From Diphasiastrum complanatum (Eukaryota; Streptophyta; Lycopodiopsida; Lycopodiales; Lycopodiaceae): DNA of 64,000 nt. The position numbers were made by a program, and so were the translations under genes. Shown here in pieces: positions 1 through 11,215 of this stretch. Where the stretch lies: positions 15,757,278 to 15,821,277 of the forward strand of contig CM055106.1 of the NCBI GenBank assembly GCA_029204225.1, read 5' to 3'. Every line of letters begins with the position of its first letter. The stretch's first letter is position 1. Under the pieces are notes generated by a model. The model did not search any database, was not told the DNA's origin, and saw only the letters and a list, made by a program, of their open reading frames with translations.

Positions 1-1764
1 ATGCTCCAAGCACAAGAGTCTACCAAGGACTCAATGAATGAATGTACGCAAAATTCACCATAGGCTATACTTGAGTAGCTCACCCATCTCCAAGAGATAT
101 TGATGATGATTTGCCTCTTCTACATCTCATGTAGGCTCAACTTTCCATGCTTGATGTTGCCAATTCTGATTTGACCAATCTATACACCTCTCACCAAGGA
201 GCCTATCTCACCAACATTGTATCCACCATAGTGTCCAAGCCAAAGCAAATGCAAACTAGATCCACTATTGTGATGAACAACTCACCCATGATCCATAACA
301 TATCAAGTAGGATAGCTCCAGAACCATGTACCCTGTACCATATGATCACCAAGTGTCCATTACCCCGTTGATAGCTCCCCAAGAATCTAACTAGATCTAA
401 CCAAAAGCCGCATCCTACTTACCAGATAATGATGGATAGAAACAACATGTGATGCCAACCAGGAGATCATTGTGCATATAACCATGCAGCTCACCTGATC
501 ACTCGTCAAAGTATCAACTCCAACCTAGAGCTAGCTCCCAAAGCTTCATGCTTTGTCCATTTGCATTTGCATTGTCTTGATTCCATCATGAATCCCCTTG
601 TAAGTCTTGTCCATCAAATGACTCAAGTCCAATCTGAAATAGCTGCCCCCTGATGATCATCCCATGTCATCCTGTAGTGCTATCCCTATCAAGTATGCCA
701 ATGTCATCCATGATCACTAAGATCTGAGCATCTACTCTGTAGTGCCCACCTATATTCCCCCAATCCAACTCCAAGCTGCTCTTGTGAATGGTTCCAAACC
801 ATTCCATGAGAATACATTGAGATGTGAACTCCAAAGCCACATCAAGTCCCTCACATAACTATGCATGCCAATATCCCTCCAAGTGAACCTGTGAGATCTT
901 CCATGGCCCAAATTAAACGATATGCACCCTGCTATCACTGGAATTTGCAATCTTGATGCAATCATGATATGACAAATTGACTTGACTTACCCAAAATAGG
1001 CAGTTAAAGTGTATCTCCTCGATAACAAGCCTGATACATTGCTCCACAGCTACAGTGACTTGATCAAAATTGACTTACCAACTGCAAAACTGCAAAATCA
1101 TTACACTCACCACTCGCAAGAGCATCCAAAGTGTGAATATTGACCCATCCTTCATCCTCCATGTGTCCCACACACAACTCATCCAATGCAAGTCTGCTAT
1201 CTTTCCCAATGGCTTCCAACTGGCACCACCTCGCACTTCCATCACCCGTGACCGCTAAAATGTGTGTACCTCCAAGCTAGTCCATATTTTCCTCCGAAAG
1301 AGAAATTTCCAAGCTACAGATGCGTGTGTTAATGTAGCTATCACCTGATTCGACACTGCTATTGTCGATCATACATGTGCGAGCGTTCCTCCAAAATTTC
1401 ACTTGATGTTGGTTGGTTTTAACTCCAAAAATTGAACTTGATCACAAGAATTTTTCACCTATAACCAGCATACCATGCCTACCTCTGACCTGTGATTGCT
1501 TGCCCTCTCAAAATTGTCACCAATGATGAGTAGTCATGCTGCCAAACTGCACTTTCATCATCAAAACTAGCTTTCTCCACACAACTGCTGTCATTCACCC
1601 TCGTAATGCATTTTCGATCGAAGGAACTTTGTTGTCTCCTGCCATCCGGACTGCCGATACCCCGTATGGGGTCCTCTCTTCTGATATGCTCCGAGTGCTA
1701 TTTCTCTTGGTGAAAGACGTTATCCCATAGCTCCACCGGATGTGCATGCCTGCAACACCCTGAA
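1..1764 (-). other. Degenerate LTR-retroelement interior, no intact gene
   Basis: No reading frame here resembles a known protein. A primer-binding-site-like sequence at 1765-1776 reads toward lower coordinates, so this stretch is probably the 5' interior of a minus-strand LTR element that has decayed. A minus-strand frame of about 60 codons runs from the PBS to 1595 and matches nothing I recognise. Placement is inferred from the PBS only. Confidence 0.3.
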
Positions 1765-2130
1765 GCTTTGATACCAAGTTGAAATTTTGATAGAATCTAG
1801 TGCAGTGTGTAGATCACATCACACAATCACCATAGCCACTCCTCAAAAGCTCTCAAAGATGGCACAACAAAAGTTATTGATTACAAAGAGAAAACTGTAC
1901 ATATAGTTGGGCTAAAAGACTAACAAACTCTGGACATGCCCCTGAGTATAGCAAGTGCCATCAAAAATATATTGTACAGGCTAATTTCTCTACGTGTGGC
2001 TACTCAGCTAACTTAAGAAGCCAACTACGAGACAAGTGCCTGACTGATAAGTCAATGATGGGTCACGTCCTGGTCACAACCAAATACATTAAATCTAATT
2101 AACCGTACACTAATTACAATATCACATTTA
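1765..2130 (-). mobile_element. Candidate minus-strand PBS and 5' LTR remnant
   Basis: The plus strand reads gctttgatacca at 1765-1776, the reverse complement of TGGTATCAAAGC, one base from the tRNA-iMet PBS TGGTATCAGAGC used by copia elements. The LTR would lie to the right, to about 2130, where recognisable copia pol in the other orientation begins. No LTR partner is in the window, so the outer limit is a guess. Confidence 0.35.
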
Positions 2131-2174
2131 AAGCTTATATAACTGAATCAAACAAAATCTGATTTTCAACTTAT

Positions 2175-2923
2175 AGATGTTATAATCCAAATGGGCTACG
2201 TGTGCACATAATCCATGATGTGTTATTTGATGAAATCCATAACTTTGGAGATGAAGAAAAGGATAAACGATGAGCTATCCAAGCTTCTCAAAGAGGATGA
2301 AGCAGTTCTACCACCACAGGAAGATTATCGTGATGATAATGAGGGACGTGGTACTCCTCCCACCATAGAGACGAGATGGAGAGTGAGAAACAAATCTATT
2401 GGATTGGAAAAGACTGAGGTTGCAGGGACAAAAGGAAGGAGCAACATGCACCATGGGGCTCCTCTTCAACTCGTAGTGGTTCACCTCAATGTAAGTTACC
2501 TAAATGGTACACTAAACTCATGAGTAACAAGGAAGGGAAAATTGCCGAGTCTAGTAAGGAGAGAGAGTTAAGGCATGCCACAAGAGAAAGGAATGACCCT
2601 GACAAGTTTCAGGTAAATCTTGCACTTATGAGTGATATTATTTCATCTACTGAACCCTCTTGCTTTGAGGAGGCCAAAAATCAGGAGATATGGCAAAAAG
2701 TAATGCAGGAGGAGATTGATCCATCAACACCATGATACTTGGGAGATAGTGGATCTTCCAAAGGGCAAAAGACCTATTGGTAGCAAATGGGTATACAGGA
2801 CGAAGTACAATGCCGATGGAGCTATTGCAAAACACAAAGCAAGGCTTGTAGTGAAGGGCTATGTGCAAAGCAAGGGCATTGACTACGAAGAGACCTTCAC
2901 TCTTATGGCTAAGTGGAATACAC
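2175..2923 (+). pseudogene. Ty1/copia pol fragment: integrase tail to start of reverse transcriptase
   Basis: Frame-shifted pieces read like the copia integrase C terminus (HDVLFDEIHNFGDEEK near 2212), then the linker before RT (SNKEGKIAESSKEREL near 2525), then the RT N terminus with the signatures TWEIVDLPKGKRPIGSKWVY and KARLVVKGYVQSKGIDYEE, ending in KWNT at 2918. The frame stops at 2923, where a 5.2-kb element is inserted, and resumes at 8130 with LRMVTALAA. The first part of the element (gag, protease, integrase core) is absent. Several frameshifts show it is dead. Confidence 0.85.
2919..2923. repeat. Left 5-bp target-site duplication (tacac)
   Basis: tacac at 2919-2923 recurs at 8125-8129. 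Deleting one copy together with 2924-8124 restores an uninterrupted copia RT frame (KWNTLRMV), which supports a single integration event. Confidence 0.85.
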
Positions 2924-3189
2924 TGTTGGAGGGTTTGCGGATCCCAAGACAACCCTAACCCTAGTTAATAAGTGAGAGGGATTTGGCACCCTGTGTGTGT
3001 AAGTCCAACCCGATGATCACATAGAGATTTGATTAGTTGAAAGTCAATAAAAGGACTTTAGGCCTTTTTGCGGAACTTTTAATGTCGCAAGGCCTAAATG
3101 TCTAGTTAGTGAATAAAGTTGGGTTTCCCTCCAATTTGGATGGTTCCCACTCTTTTTTAAGTTTGAAAAGTTAGGGAGGCAGAAATGGA

Positions 3190-3233
3190 CCAATAGGATT
3201 TTGAGGCTAGGGTCCTCCTCTCAACTATAAAAG
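3190..3233 (+). promoter_or_regulatory. LTR1 core promoter: CCAAT and TATA box
   Basis: CCAAT at 3190-3194 and TATAAAAG at 3226-3233. The TATA box is kept in LTR2 (7201-7208) and in inverted LTR3 (7815-7822, minus strand). Transcription would start roughly 30 bp downstream, just before the (TC)n tract. Confidence 0.65.
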
Positions 3234-3294
3234 GAGACCATTTCTTTTGTATTGCATATCCAATCTTGCTAATCTAAAGCAATTCTCCCAATTG

Positions 3295-3405
<111 letters not shown>

Positions 3406-3540
3406 TCCATCTCTTTTGGTGTCTCTCTCTTCTCGCACACAGGTTCACTCTTCCATTCTCTTGCTAACAAGTTGAAGGTGAGGTCATGCTTCCTTGCAAA
3501 TGCAACTACTACAAGTCATGATAGGCGAGAGCCCTACAAT

Positions 3541-3560
3541 TTTGGCGCCGTTGTCGGGGA
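3541..3560 (+). other. Primer-binding site, tRNA-Asp type
   Basis: tttggcgccgttgtcgggga starts two bases after LTR1. It matches the TGGCGCCGTTGCCGGGGA site found in Athila/Tat-type Ty3 elements, except T for C at one position (GTTGTC). Confidence 0.8.
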
Positions 3561-3723
3561 CCAATGCACTCTCATCTTGCTTATTAGCATTTTCTTTCAT
3601 ATTTTGTGGTTAGAATGCATTTAGGCATCTTGGTCTTGGCATACTAGGGTTAGCTTTGCATTATGGATGTGATTTGTGAGAGTTATGTCCAAAAACGTTC
3701 AAAAAATGAATGGTGACTGTATT

Positions 3724-4285
3724 TTCTGTTTTTTTTTTTTTTTTTGCTCTTTTTTATTCAATTTTCGCCCAGATTTCTTTTCTTTGTAATTCAATCTGAA
3801 TAAGTAAAGTTGTAGAGCATTGAAAGGTTCTTTTTTTTCATATAATTTTTTTTGAAATCCGTTAAGTAGTGAGCAAGTTACAAATTTTTGAAATTGGCCA
3901 CAAAATTCTGTAAACTTGTCAAAAACTAGAAATTCTGTTTTTTAAATTTGTGCTTCTTTTTTATTCAATTTCCGCCCATCTTTTTATTCTCTGTAATTCA
4001 ATTTGAATAGCTAGAGTTGTGGAGCATTGAAAGAGCTTTCTTTCCATCTAATTTTTTCTTAATTTCGTTCAGTATTGAGCAAGTTACAAATTTTTGAAGT
4101 TGGCCACAAAATTTTGTAAACTTGGCAAAAACTAGGAACTTCCAGATTTTGTATTTTTTTTGCCCTATTTGATTCATTTTTCACCCTACCTTCTATTCTC
4201 TATAATTCCATCTGAATAGCTACAATTGTAGAGCATTGAAAGGGCTTTCTAGAGACATAATTTTTTCTACATTTCGTTAAGGAAA
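3724..4285 (+). repeat. Tandem repeat of about 210 bp, about 2.7 copies, in the retroelement leader
   Basis: Copies begin near 3724, 3932 and 4147. Each holds a T-rich run, a segment like gtaattcaatctgaata, then gagcattgaaag, and the first two also share gagcaagttacaaatttttg. It lies between the PBS and gag and shows no coding potential. Confidence 0.8.
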
Positions 4286-4350
4286 TTGAAAAAAAATAAA
4301 CCAAAAATCCTAAAAAACAGAAAAAGAACCTTTGTCCGATTCACTGCACA

Positions 4351-4625
4351 GGTGTGATTCAGATCTATCTACTGTCAGGTCGACGACGAATAATACTAAA
4401 AAACAGAAGAAGAACCTTCGATTCACTGTACAGGTGTGATTCAGATCTATCTACTGTCAAGTCGGTGAAGGATAATACTAAACACAGAAAAAGAACCTTG
4501 GCCTGATTCGTTCCACATAGGTGTGATTCAGATCTATCTACTGTCAAGTCGGCAAAGGAAGAACCTTCTCCCGTTCTACTGCACATAGGTGTGATTCAGA
4601 TCTATCTATTGTCAGGTCGGCGAAG
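4351..4625 (+). repeat. Tandem repeat of about 70-90 bp, four copies, in the retroelement leader
   Basis: The core gtgtgattcagatctatcta recurs near 4352, 4434, 4521 and 4589, each followed by a diverged GTCGGCGAAGGATAATACTA segment. It follows the 210-bp array and precedes a poly-A run (about 4776-4794) and the gag start. Confidence 0.85.
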
Positions 4626-4846
4626 GATAAAACTATAAAAAATGAAGGCTAAGTGAACGTTCCATTAGTTGTTGGTAACTTTTTGTAGAAAGTTTTATAT
4701 CTTTCAACAAGAATATCAGTTCTCTGAGAGCAACCTTCACCTAAACCTTCTCCCCCTCCCCCCCCTTACCCGAAAAAAAAAAAAAAAAAAAAAAGTGGGA
4801 CAGCCAGATATTTTCCTGATACATCAACTCATCTATTGTTGAGGCT

Positions 4847-6686
4847 ATGGCAACTATAGAGCAACAATTGGCTCGAGTAGTTATGTTTCCTGATGAAACT
4901 ATTTGAGACTATACCAGAAAAATTGTCAACAGGATGACGGATTGTGAAGATTGTAATGGCATATTATTATACTGGCCTACTCAACAAAATCAAAGTTGGT
5001 ATGAAAGCATTCACATCCTATACAACACCTACACAACTTTGTGTAGATGCCAACAACATTGAAGTCCACTTAAGGGAAGCAGAGTTAAACAAAGTCTTGT
5101 TAGTTCTTGCATCATCATACGAAGAGCCAGAACAGACATCACTCATGTCAGATGATTATGCAAATCAAGAAGACAGAGAATCAAAACAAAGTGATGAAGA
5201 CGAGCCAATAAGACCAAGTGCTATGCATTCAAAGATTGGCGAAGAACATCTTCAAGTAGATGACCACCATGAGTCTACTGCTTGCAAAAACATAATTCTA
5301 CAATCAAACCAGTGTAGTTATTGCTTTGGAGATCATCCATGTACTAAATGTCCAGTTTGAAATCCTCAATTGCAAAATCAAGGGCATAATGCAGAGCATA
5401 CGATTGGAGGTCAACATCAAGAAAGGCCAAACTTGGCAACATGCCAACAAGAGATTCATTCAGAGGATAAAAGGAGTTTTGCTTCAAGCACACTAGAACA
5501 GTCTTCGGTGAAAAGTGATGGAGTGGAAGTATTGGTCATATCATCATGCATGTCTCCGAACTCATCAGAAGATTATAATAGCTTACCACTCTACTATGTG
5601 GAGAGTGATAAGGGACAATTGTTACCAGTGTATGCTGATCACCTTAGAGGAGATGGTATATTATGCATGGTACGATGTTATGGATGTGGAGGAAGACATC
5701 GTCGTTCAGAATGTCCACATTGAGATGATCCAACAACGTTTTCACCTTGGTACACACAATGTGGTATCAACCATCCATGTCTTGATTGTCCAGTGAGGCA
5801 ACTTGCAAAAGCTAAGAAGCTATTATCCAACATGGACCAACATGCAACTTATTATCAAGCTACTCCACTCAAGATGCACTACAAAACAAAAATCATAGTG
5901 CCACCAGGCTTTGAGACAATTGAAAAATTTGGCAATTCTTCTAAGCTTGCAAAACACATAGAGGCATCATCCCAGAATACAGAGGCATCATCCCAGCATC
6001 CATCGACAATAGTATCACAAAAGGTAGAATTGGTACAATCAATCAAACGTCAAACAAGAGAAAAAATCAATCGAATTCTACCAAGTCTTCTACAACAATC
6101 AATAGATGCTGCACTACAAACGGTAGTTGTGACAAGTGAATTTCTTCGTGGCAAACCAACACAAGGTTCTCATGGAAGCACGATCATGAAGCCTTCAAGA
6201 TCACAAGATAATGAAAAATAAACAACTAAGATTGACGATTGCCATTCAGCTCCAATATCAATAGTGGACAATGTCCAACCAAGGTCCATACATCCCATTG
6301 GACAACAAACTACCAGTCCAACAACAAATCTACTTCCATCAGATATAAAGAAGCCAAATCACAGGAGAGTAAGCCCAAAAAGGTCATTCATACAACAAGA
6401 ACCAGCACCAATATTGTCAACACCTTGTACTCAATTTGTAAAGTTGACGGCTGAAGAGAGTATTCAGGTTCAGGCATTTCATGAATATCTAGACAAACAA
6501 TGCAGTCAAGCAAGCATGTCACATTCGTATTACCAATTGAGAGAAGCTTCGACAATGCCACTAGCATGTGCACCTATCTACGAGGATCAAAAACAATATT
6601 GGAATCCTTTTTGGGATGGTGTCGGCTACCCATTTGTCAATGAACAAGGTTATCAAGAATGGCCACCAGACCCATATGGTTATTGA
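4847..6686 (+). pseudogene. Gag-like polyprotein of the non-autonomous LTR element
   Basis: ATG at 4847 opens MATIEQQLARVV; one frameshift near 4945 moves to a frame that runs to 6686, broken only by in-frame stops at 5358 (TGA), 5721 (TGA) and 6219 (TAA), with an earlier TGA at 4904. Two zinc-knuckle motifs, CSYCFGDHPCTKC (about 5313) and CYGCGGRHRRSEC (about 5676), both have CX2CX3HX4C spacing, one residue shorter than the usual retroviral CX2CX4HX4C. A third near 5750 has lost its first Cys (YTQCGINHPCLDC). The C-terminal part is Gln/Pro/Ser-rich with aromatic residues. No protease or RT follows before the polypurine tract. The family is unnamed to me; a related gag lies at 42290-43195. 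Function as a capsid protein is inferred. Confidence 0.7.
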
Positions 6687-6898
6687 AAATCTGGCAAGAT
6701 CATGTTTTTGTGTATGATCAACAAATAAAACATCAGGTTTTACGTAAGTGAATCTATATCTACACTTTTCCTATAGCAGGGAGTTTTATTTTGCAAATGA
6801 ATAATCATTTTTTTCCAACTTCGTCACCACAACATTCTACAAGATTCAAGCGTTGAGGCAGGTGTCGTGGGACTGCCACCAACTTTGGTGGGAGATAC

Positions 6899-7530
<632 letters not shown>

Positions 7531-7550
7531 TCCGGCAACGGCGCCAAAAT
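7531..7550 (-). other. Inverted PBS, attached to LTR3
   Basis: The plus strand reads tccggcaacggcgccaaaat; the minus strand gives ATTTTGGCGCCGTTGCCGGA directly after LTR3. It has GTTGCC, the tRNA-Asp-complementary version, where the element's own PBS at 3541 has GTTGTC. It ends within the expected 18-nt PBS and is fused to truncated LTR2. Confidence 0.8.
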
Positions 7551-7690
7551 TGTAGGGCTCTCGCTTGTCACGACTTGTAGCAGTTGCATTCCCAAGGGAG
7601 CATGACCTCACTTGCAACCTGTTAGCAAGAGAATGGAAGAGTGAACCTGTGTGAGAGATGAGAGAGACACCAAAAGAGATGGAGATTAGA

Positions 7691-7755
<65 letters not shown>

Positions 7756-8124
7756 ATTGGGAGAATTGCTTTAGATTAGCAAGATTGGATATGCAATACA
7801 AAGGAAATGGTCTCCTTTTATAGTTGAGAGGAGGACCCTGGCCTCAAAATCCTATTGGTCCATTTCTGCCTCCCTAAATATTCAAACTTAAAAAAGAGTG
7901 GGAACCATCCAAATTGGAGGGAAACCCAACTTTGTTCACTAACTTGACATTTAGGCCCTACGACATTAAATGTCCCGCAAAAAGGCCTAAAGTCCTTATA
8001 TTGACTTTCAACTAATGAAATCTCTATGTGATCATCGGGTTGGACTTACACACGTAGGGTGCCAAATCCCTCTTAATTATTAACTAGGGTTAGGATTGCC
8101 TTGGGATCCGCAAACCCTCGAACA
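7551..8124 (-). repeat. LTR3, complete and inverted
   Basis: Reverse complement of LTR1/LTR2 over its whole length; its U3 end (8124) forms the right outer boundary next to the target duplication. It holds a 59-bp GA tract (7694-7752) and a minus-strand TATAAAAG (7815-7822). With LTR2 it forms a palindrome of nearly 600-bp arms around a loop of about 35 bases. Confidence 0.9.
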
Positions 8125-8129
8125 TACAC
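8125..8129. repeat. Right 5-bp target-site duplication (tacac)
   Basis: Matches 2919-2923; the host copia RT frame continues immediately after it. Confidence 0.85.
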
Positions 8130-8435
8130 TTCGCATGGTGACTGCTCTGGCGGCACTATTTGGATGAAATCTACAAATGGACATAAAGTCTGCGTTTTTG
8201 AATGGTAAGCTTGAAAAATAAGTGTACATGGAGCACCTAGTGGCTTTGTGATACTGGCATAGAAGACAAAGTATGCAAACTGAATAAAGCCTTATATGGA
8301 TTGAAGAATGCACCGCGTGCTTGGTACAACTACTTTGATAAGCATCTCCTATCTAGACGTTTGGCATGCACTTCTTCAAATTTCAATCTTTACTACTTTG
8401 CTTGTGACTCTAGTATCACACTGATTGTGTTGTAC
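8130..8435 (+). pseudogene. Ty1/copia reverse transcriptase fragment, second part
   Basis: Continues the RT split at 2923: LRMVTALAALFGWNLQMD, then IKSAFLNGKLEK (RT motif A region, D-x-KSAFLNG), an in-frame stop, then after shifts ALYGLKNAPRAWYNYFDKHL and SSITLIVLY. It stops exactly before the YVDD catalytic motif, where a minus-strand gag piece is joined at 8436. With the upstream part it is one broken copia RT. Confidence 0.85.
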
Positions 8436-8436
8436 C

Positions 8437-8986
8437 AACAATATCCAAAACATCATTCATCTCAAGAAGTGATTCCATCACCGCTTTCAACAATGAATAG
8501 TTGCTTGAGGTAAGCTTATCATTGCCTTCCAACATATATCCACTTGATGTAGCCATGTTGCAATGACTTGATCCTTCTCTTTCAACTTGTTCCAATGCAC
8601 AAAGCACTCTTTTGAAATACAAAAAATGTTTCAAAAAAGAAATCACAAAGATATGGAGCCTCTCAATTCTCTTCTAGCACTTATATCTAGCAAATTAACA
8701 CATAGACTGTAAAAATCTTGATCAACCTATGATCTATCCTCAATATAATGACTCTTTCCACTTCCTAAGATTGAAACACACTCTAATGAAGTTTAGTAAC
8801 CTCACAAGATAGAGATCCAATCCAAATTAGGGTTTTAACAAAATCACCAAAAAAATTGAATATTTCAAATTTTACTTGATTTTTGAGTAGAAGTCAATCT
8901 AGCATGCTCTAGCATTGATATCTTCTCCAAATCCTTGATAGATGTGCTTGATCCTTTCATAACCTGCAACACAAGCTCTGATAGGA
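8437..8986 (-). pseudogene. Copia gag N terminus, leader and PBS (minus strand)
   Basis: ATG at 8556 (minus) opens MATSSGYMLEGNDKLTSSNY, the typical copia gag start (DUF4219-like, 'L-x-x-x-N-Y-S-x-W/L-x-x-x-M-E-S-L-L'). After 40 codons it abuts the plus-strand RT at 8436 with the shared bases gtac. The leader to the right ends in gctctgatagga at 8975-8986, a near match to the reverse complement of the tRNA-iMet PBS. The neighbouring LTR at 8987 faces the opposite way, so this is a chimera. Confidence 0.65.
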
Positions 8987-9818
8987 TGTGAAGAATTTGG
9001 GATCAATTAAGATTCAGATCCAGAACCTGATCTTTGGTTAGAAACAAATCAACTCTACCAATCTTGCCAATGTGAAAAAATCAACATCTACTCAATGAAA
9101 GTGATGCAAACTCATTAAGAACCTAATCAGACATCAAACATAAGATATGAATAAATTGTTGTCCATACAAAAACAGTAAGCTACTGTGAAAATTGTCAAC
9201 ATTTCCTTGTCTAGTTTTAGGCCAAAATTGCTAAAAATGGCACATAGTTTAGGATCTGACTTTTCACACGTGTAAAACAGGTCTAGATATTTTTAGTAAG
9301 TGTATTTTTTCAGTATGAAGAAGTGTCAAACTTCAAGACCTTCGAAATGAGTCCATTTTCATGTATTTTGGACATATATGCCAATTTTACCTATATAGGG
9401 CATATTTTAGGTAAGGAGGGTCTAGAGAGAGGAGAGAGAGTCATCTCTCTCAGCTATATATAGCAGGTAGGCCGTGGAGAAACCTTTTGTATGCTTCATT
9501 GAGATCAATAGATCATTGTCATTGTTTCTTCCTCCATTGAGAGCATTGTTGTGTGTATTGTCTTCAAGCTATTGTGTATGATCTTAGGTGCTTTCCAAAA
9601 GTGATAGGCTGATGTATTATGGACTGTATAATGCTATTTTGGGCCGCACTTGATGTTTATGGAAGTTTCCATTTGTGATAAATGCTTTTTGATCAAGTTC
9701 TTTGCATTCTAGGTAGCATAGAATGTGTTGCCAATTCCTAGCTTATGTAGTTTGGAGTGCAAGCATTCAAGCCAATGATCTTGGAGTTTAGATCCACTTA
9801 GGATCTGTATTTTTCACA
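8987..9818 (+). mobile_element. Copia-type LTR (832 bp)
   Basis: Starts TGTGAAGAATTTGG and ends TTTTTCACA, followed at once by tggtatcagagc. TATATATA at 9455-9462 sits just after a GA/TC-rich stretch. The start TGTGAAGAATT matches the LTR starts at 30822 and 55300. No second copy is in the window. Confidence 0.75.
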
Positions 9819-9830
9819 TGGTATCAGAGC
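9819..9830 (+). other. Primer-binding site, tRNA-iMet type
   Basis: tggtatcagagc, the copia consensus, immediately after the LTR end. The interior to the right is not recognisable. Confidence 0.8.
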
Positions 9831-10619
9831 TGGTTGGCTTCTATTTACAGTAAGTATTCCATTTTTGGTGATATTTGGATGTTTGGTTAGCTATGTATGC
9901 TGCAAAACAAGGGAGTTACTACCTTGAAACTGATGATAATTCACTCAAGGAGGCAAGAACGCTGCCCATATTTTGTCACGGGGCTGGGACGTGCACGCCG
10001 TCCCATCCCGACCACCCACCCAAAACCATGCGGCGTTCTCTTGGATTACAAGATCCAAGGCCCCCGACCTCCGATCCCGAACGTTAGTATGGCTTTGTTC
10101 ACAAAACCCGTGAATTAGGTCAAAGAACTTGGATCGCCGATTTTCTAGCATGTACACCTAATCAAATTAGGTTTTACTAGAAGAAAACATGAATCATCAC
10201 TAAAGAAATTAATCTCTATTTTGAAATATACTAAGTACTAACATTGAGTCTTTAGGTAAGCAATTATATCTTAGGAGTGAGTTATTCCGTCCGTTGATGA
10301 GGATTTAAGAGCAGTTCATATACCAAATAATAAAAAAGAGTGCATCCTTCTCTATAGACATCTTAAGTGCTCATTGATGTTGGAAGAGCCTACATTTTAG
10401 CTACGTTGATTTATTTTTCTGTTATAAGTCCCGTAAGTTGAAAAGTTGAACAACAATAGCCAAAATAAGATGCTAATCTCATCACAAATTGGAATCATAC
10501 GCAGGAATATCCCCTTAGTCAGCTCTTGTTTCCAAAAAGGTCATGGAAGCATTTGGAATGCACGAGTGATTTATGAAGGAAGGAAGCATCTAGAGTCCAC
10601 TAGATCTGTTTGTAAGCTC
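9831..10619. other. No gene recognised
   Basis: Follows the copia PBS but shows no gag. A GC-rich patch at 9970-10085 stands out from AT-rich surroundings. Short frames on both strands match nothing I know. Confidence 0.4.
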
Positions 10620-10741
10620 CTCACCGAACTTAGCCCCAACACTGTTAGAAATTGTCTCTGAATTACCAAAAGCATTGTACCTCACCGAACTTAGCCTCAG
10701 TACTGTCGGAAATTGTCCCTGATTGACCAAAAGCGTTGTAC
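10620..10741 (+). repeat. Two-copy tandem duplication, 61-bp unit
   Basis: ctcaccgaacttagcc begins at 10620 and again at 10681; the units differ by about ten substitutions. No function seen. Confidence 0.9.
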
Positions 10742-10838
10742 TTCTCGTATGCGGACTATATCAATCCGAGCTGACAACATCTTGCAACGCCTCAGTCATT
10801 GTCAGAAAAGGTGAGACATTGTTTGGCTTGAATAGTTC

Positions 10839-10956
10839 CATTGATGGAACTTCGCCCCCAACGGGGTTGGCTCAACTGGTTAGCTTGGCATCCAAAGTTT
10901 CTTTGGTCCCAGGTTCGAGCCTCCCCTTGGAAACCAAGAAGCATTGATGGAACTTC
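10839..10956 (+). mobile_element. Short tRNA-like SINE with 15-bp target duplications
   Basis: Body 10854-10941 (88 bp) holds an A-box-like TGGCTCAACTGG (about 10868) and a B-box-like GGTTCGAGCC (about 10912), the internal pol III promoter layout of a tRNA. It is bounded by cattgatggaacttc at 10839-10853 and 10942-10956, a perfect 15-bp duplication typical of LINE-mobilised SINEs. There is no long poly-A; the body ends aaccaagaag. A diverged second copy is at 57661-57742. It does not fold as a sound tRNA gene by eye, so I call it a SINE. Confidence 0.75.
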
Positions 10957-11215
10957 CAACGAGCAGGAAGAAGAAAGAGCTGAAAAAAAACTTACGCACT
11001 AAATCTCATGTTGGTGCAGCAATAGAAGAGCTTCTTACCAAAGCATTTCTTACGTAGGCTGTTTTAAGACTTGCCCTTGAACTTATGCCCTAGCAAAGAA
11101 TGTAAAGAGAATTATTGTCCTTTAAACCTTGGAGGTTTTATTCTTGGAAGGTGGATCGATATATTAGGACTCAAAATGGGACTTCATTGCTATTGTCAAT
11201 GACTGCCTTCGTTGC

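Noticed and set aside
2945-2965. Telomere-like ccctaaccctag (and 6923-6943)
   Set aside because: Only two units, present at the same place in each LTR copy; part of the LTR, not an interstitial telomere.
10854-10941. Functional tRNA gene
   Set aside because: A and B boxes are present but arms do not pair convincingly and the body is flanked by a 15-bp target duplication, so it is a SINE.
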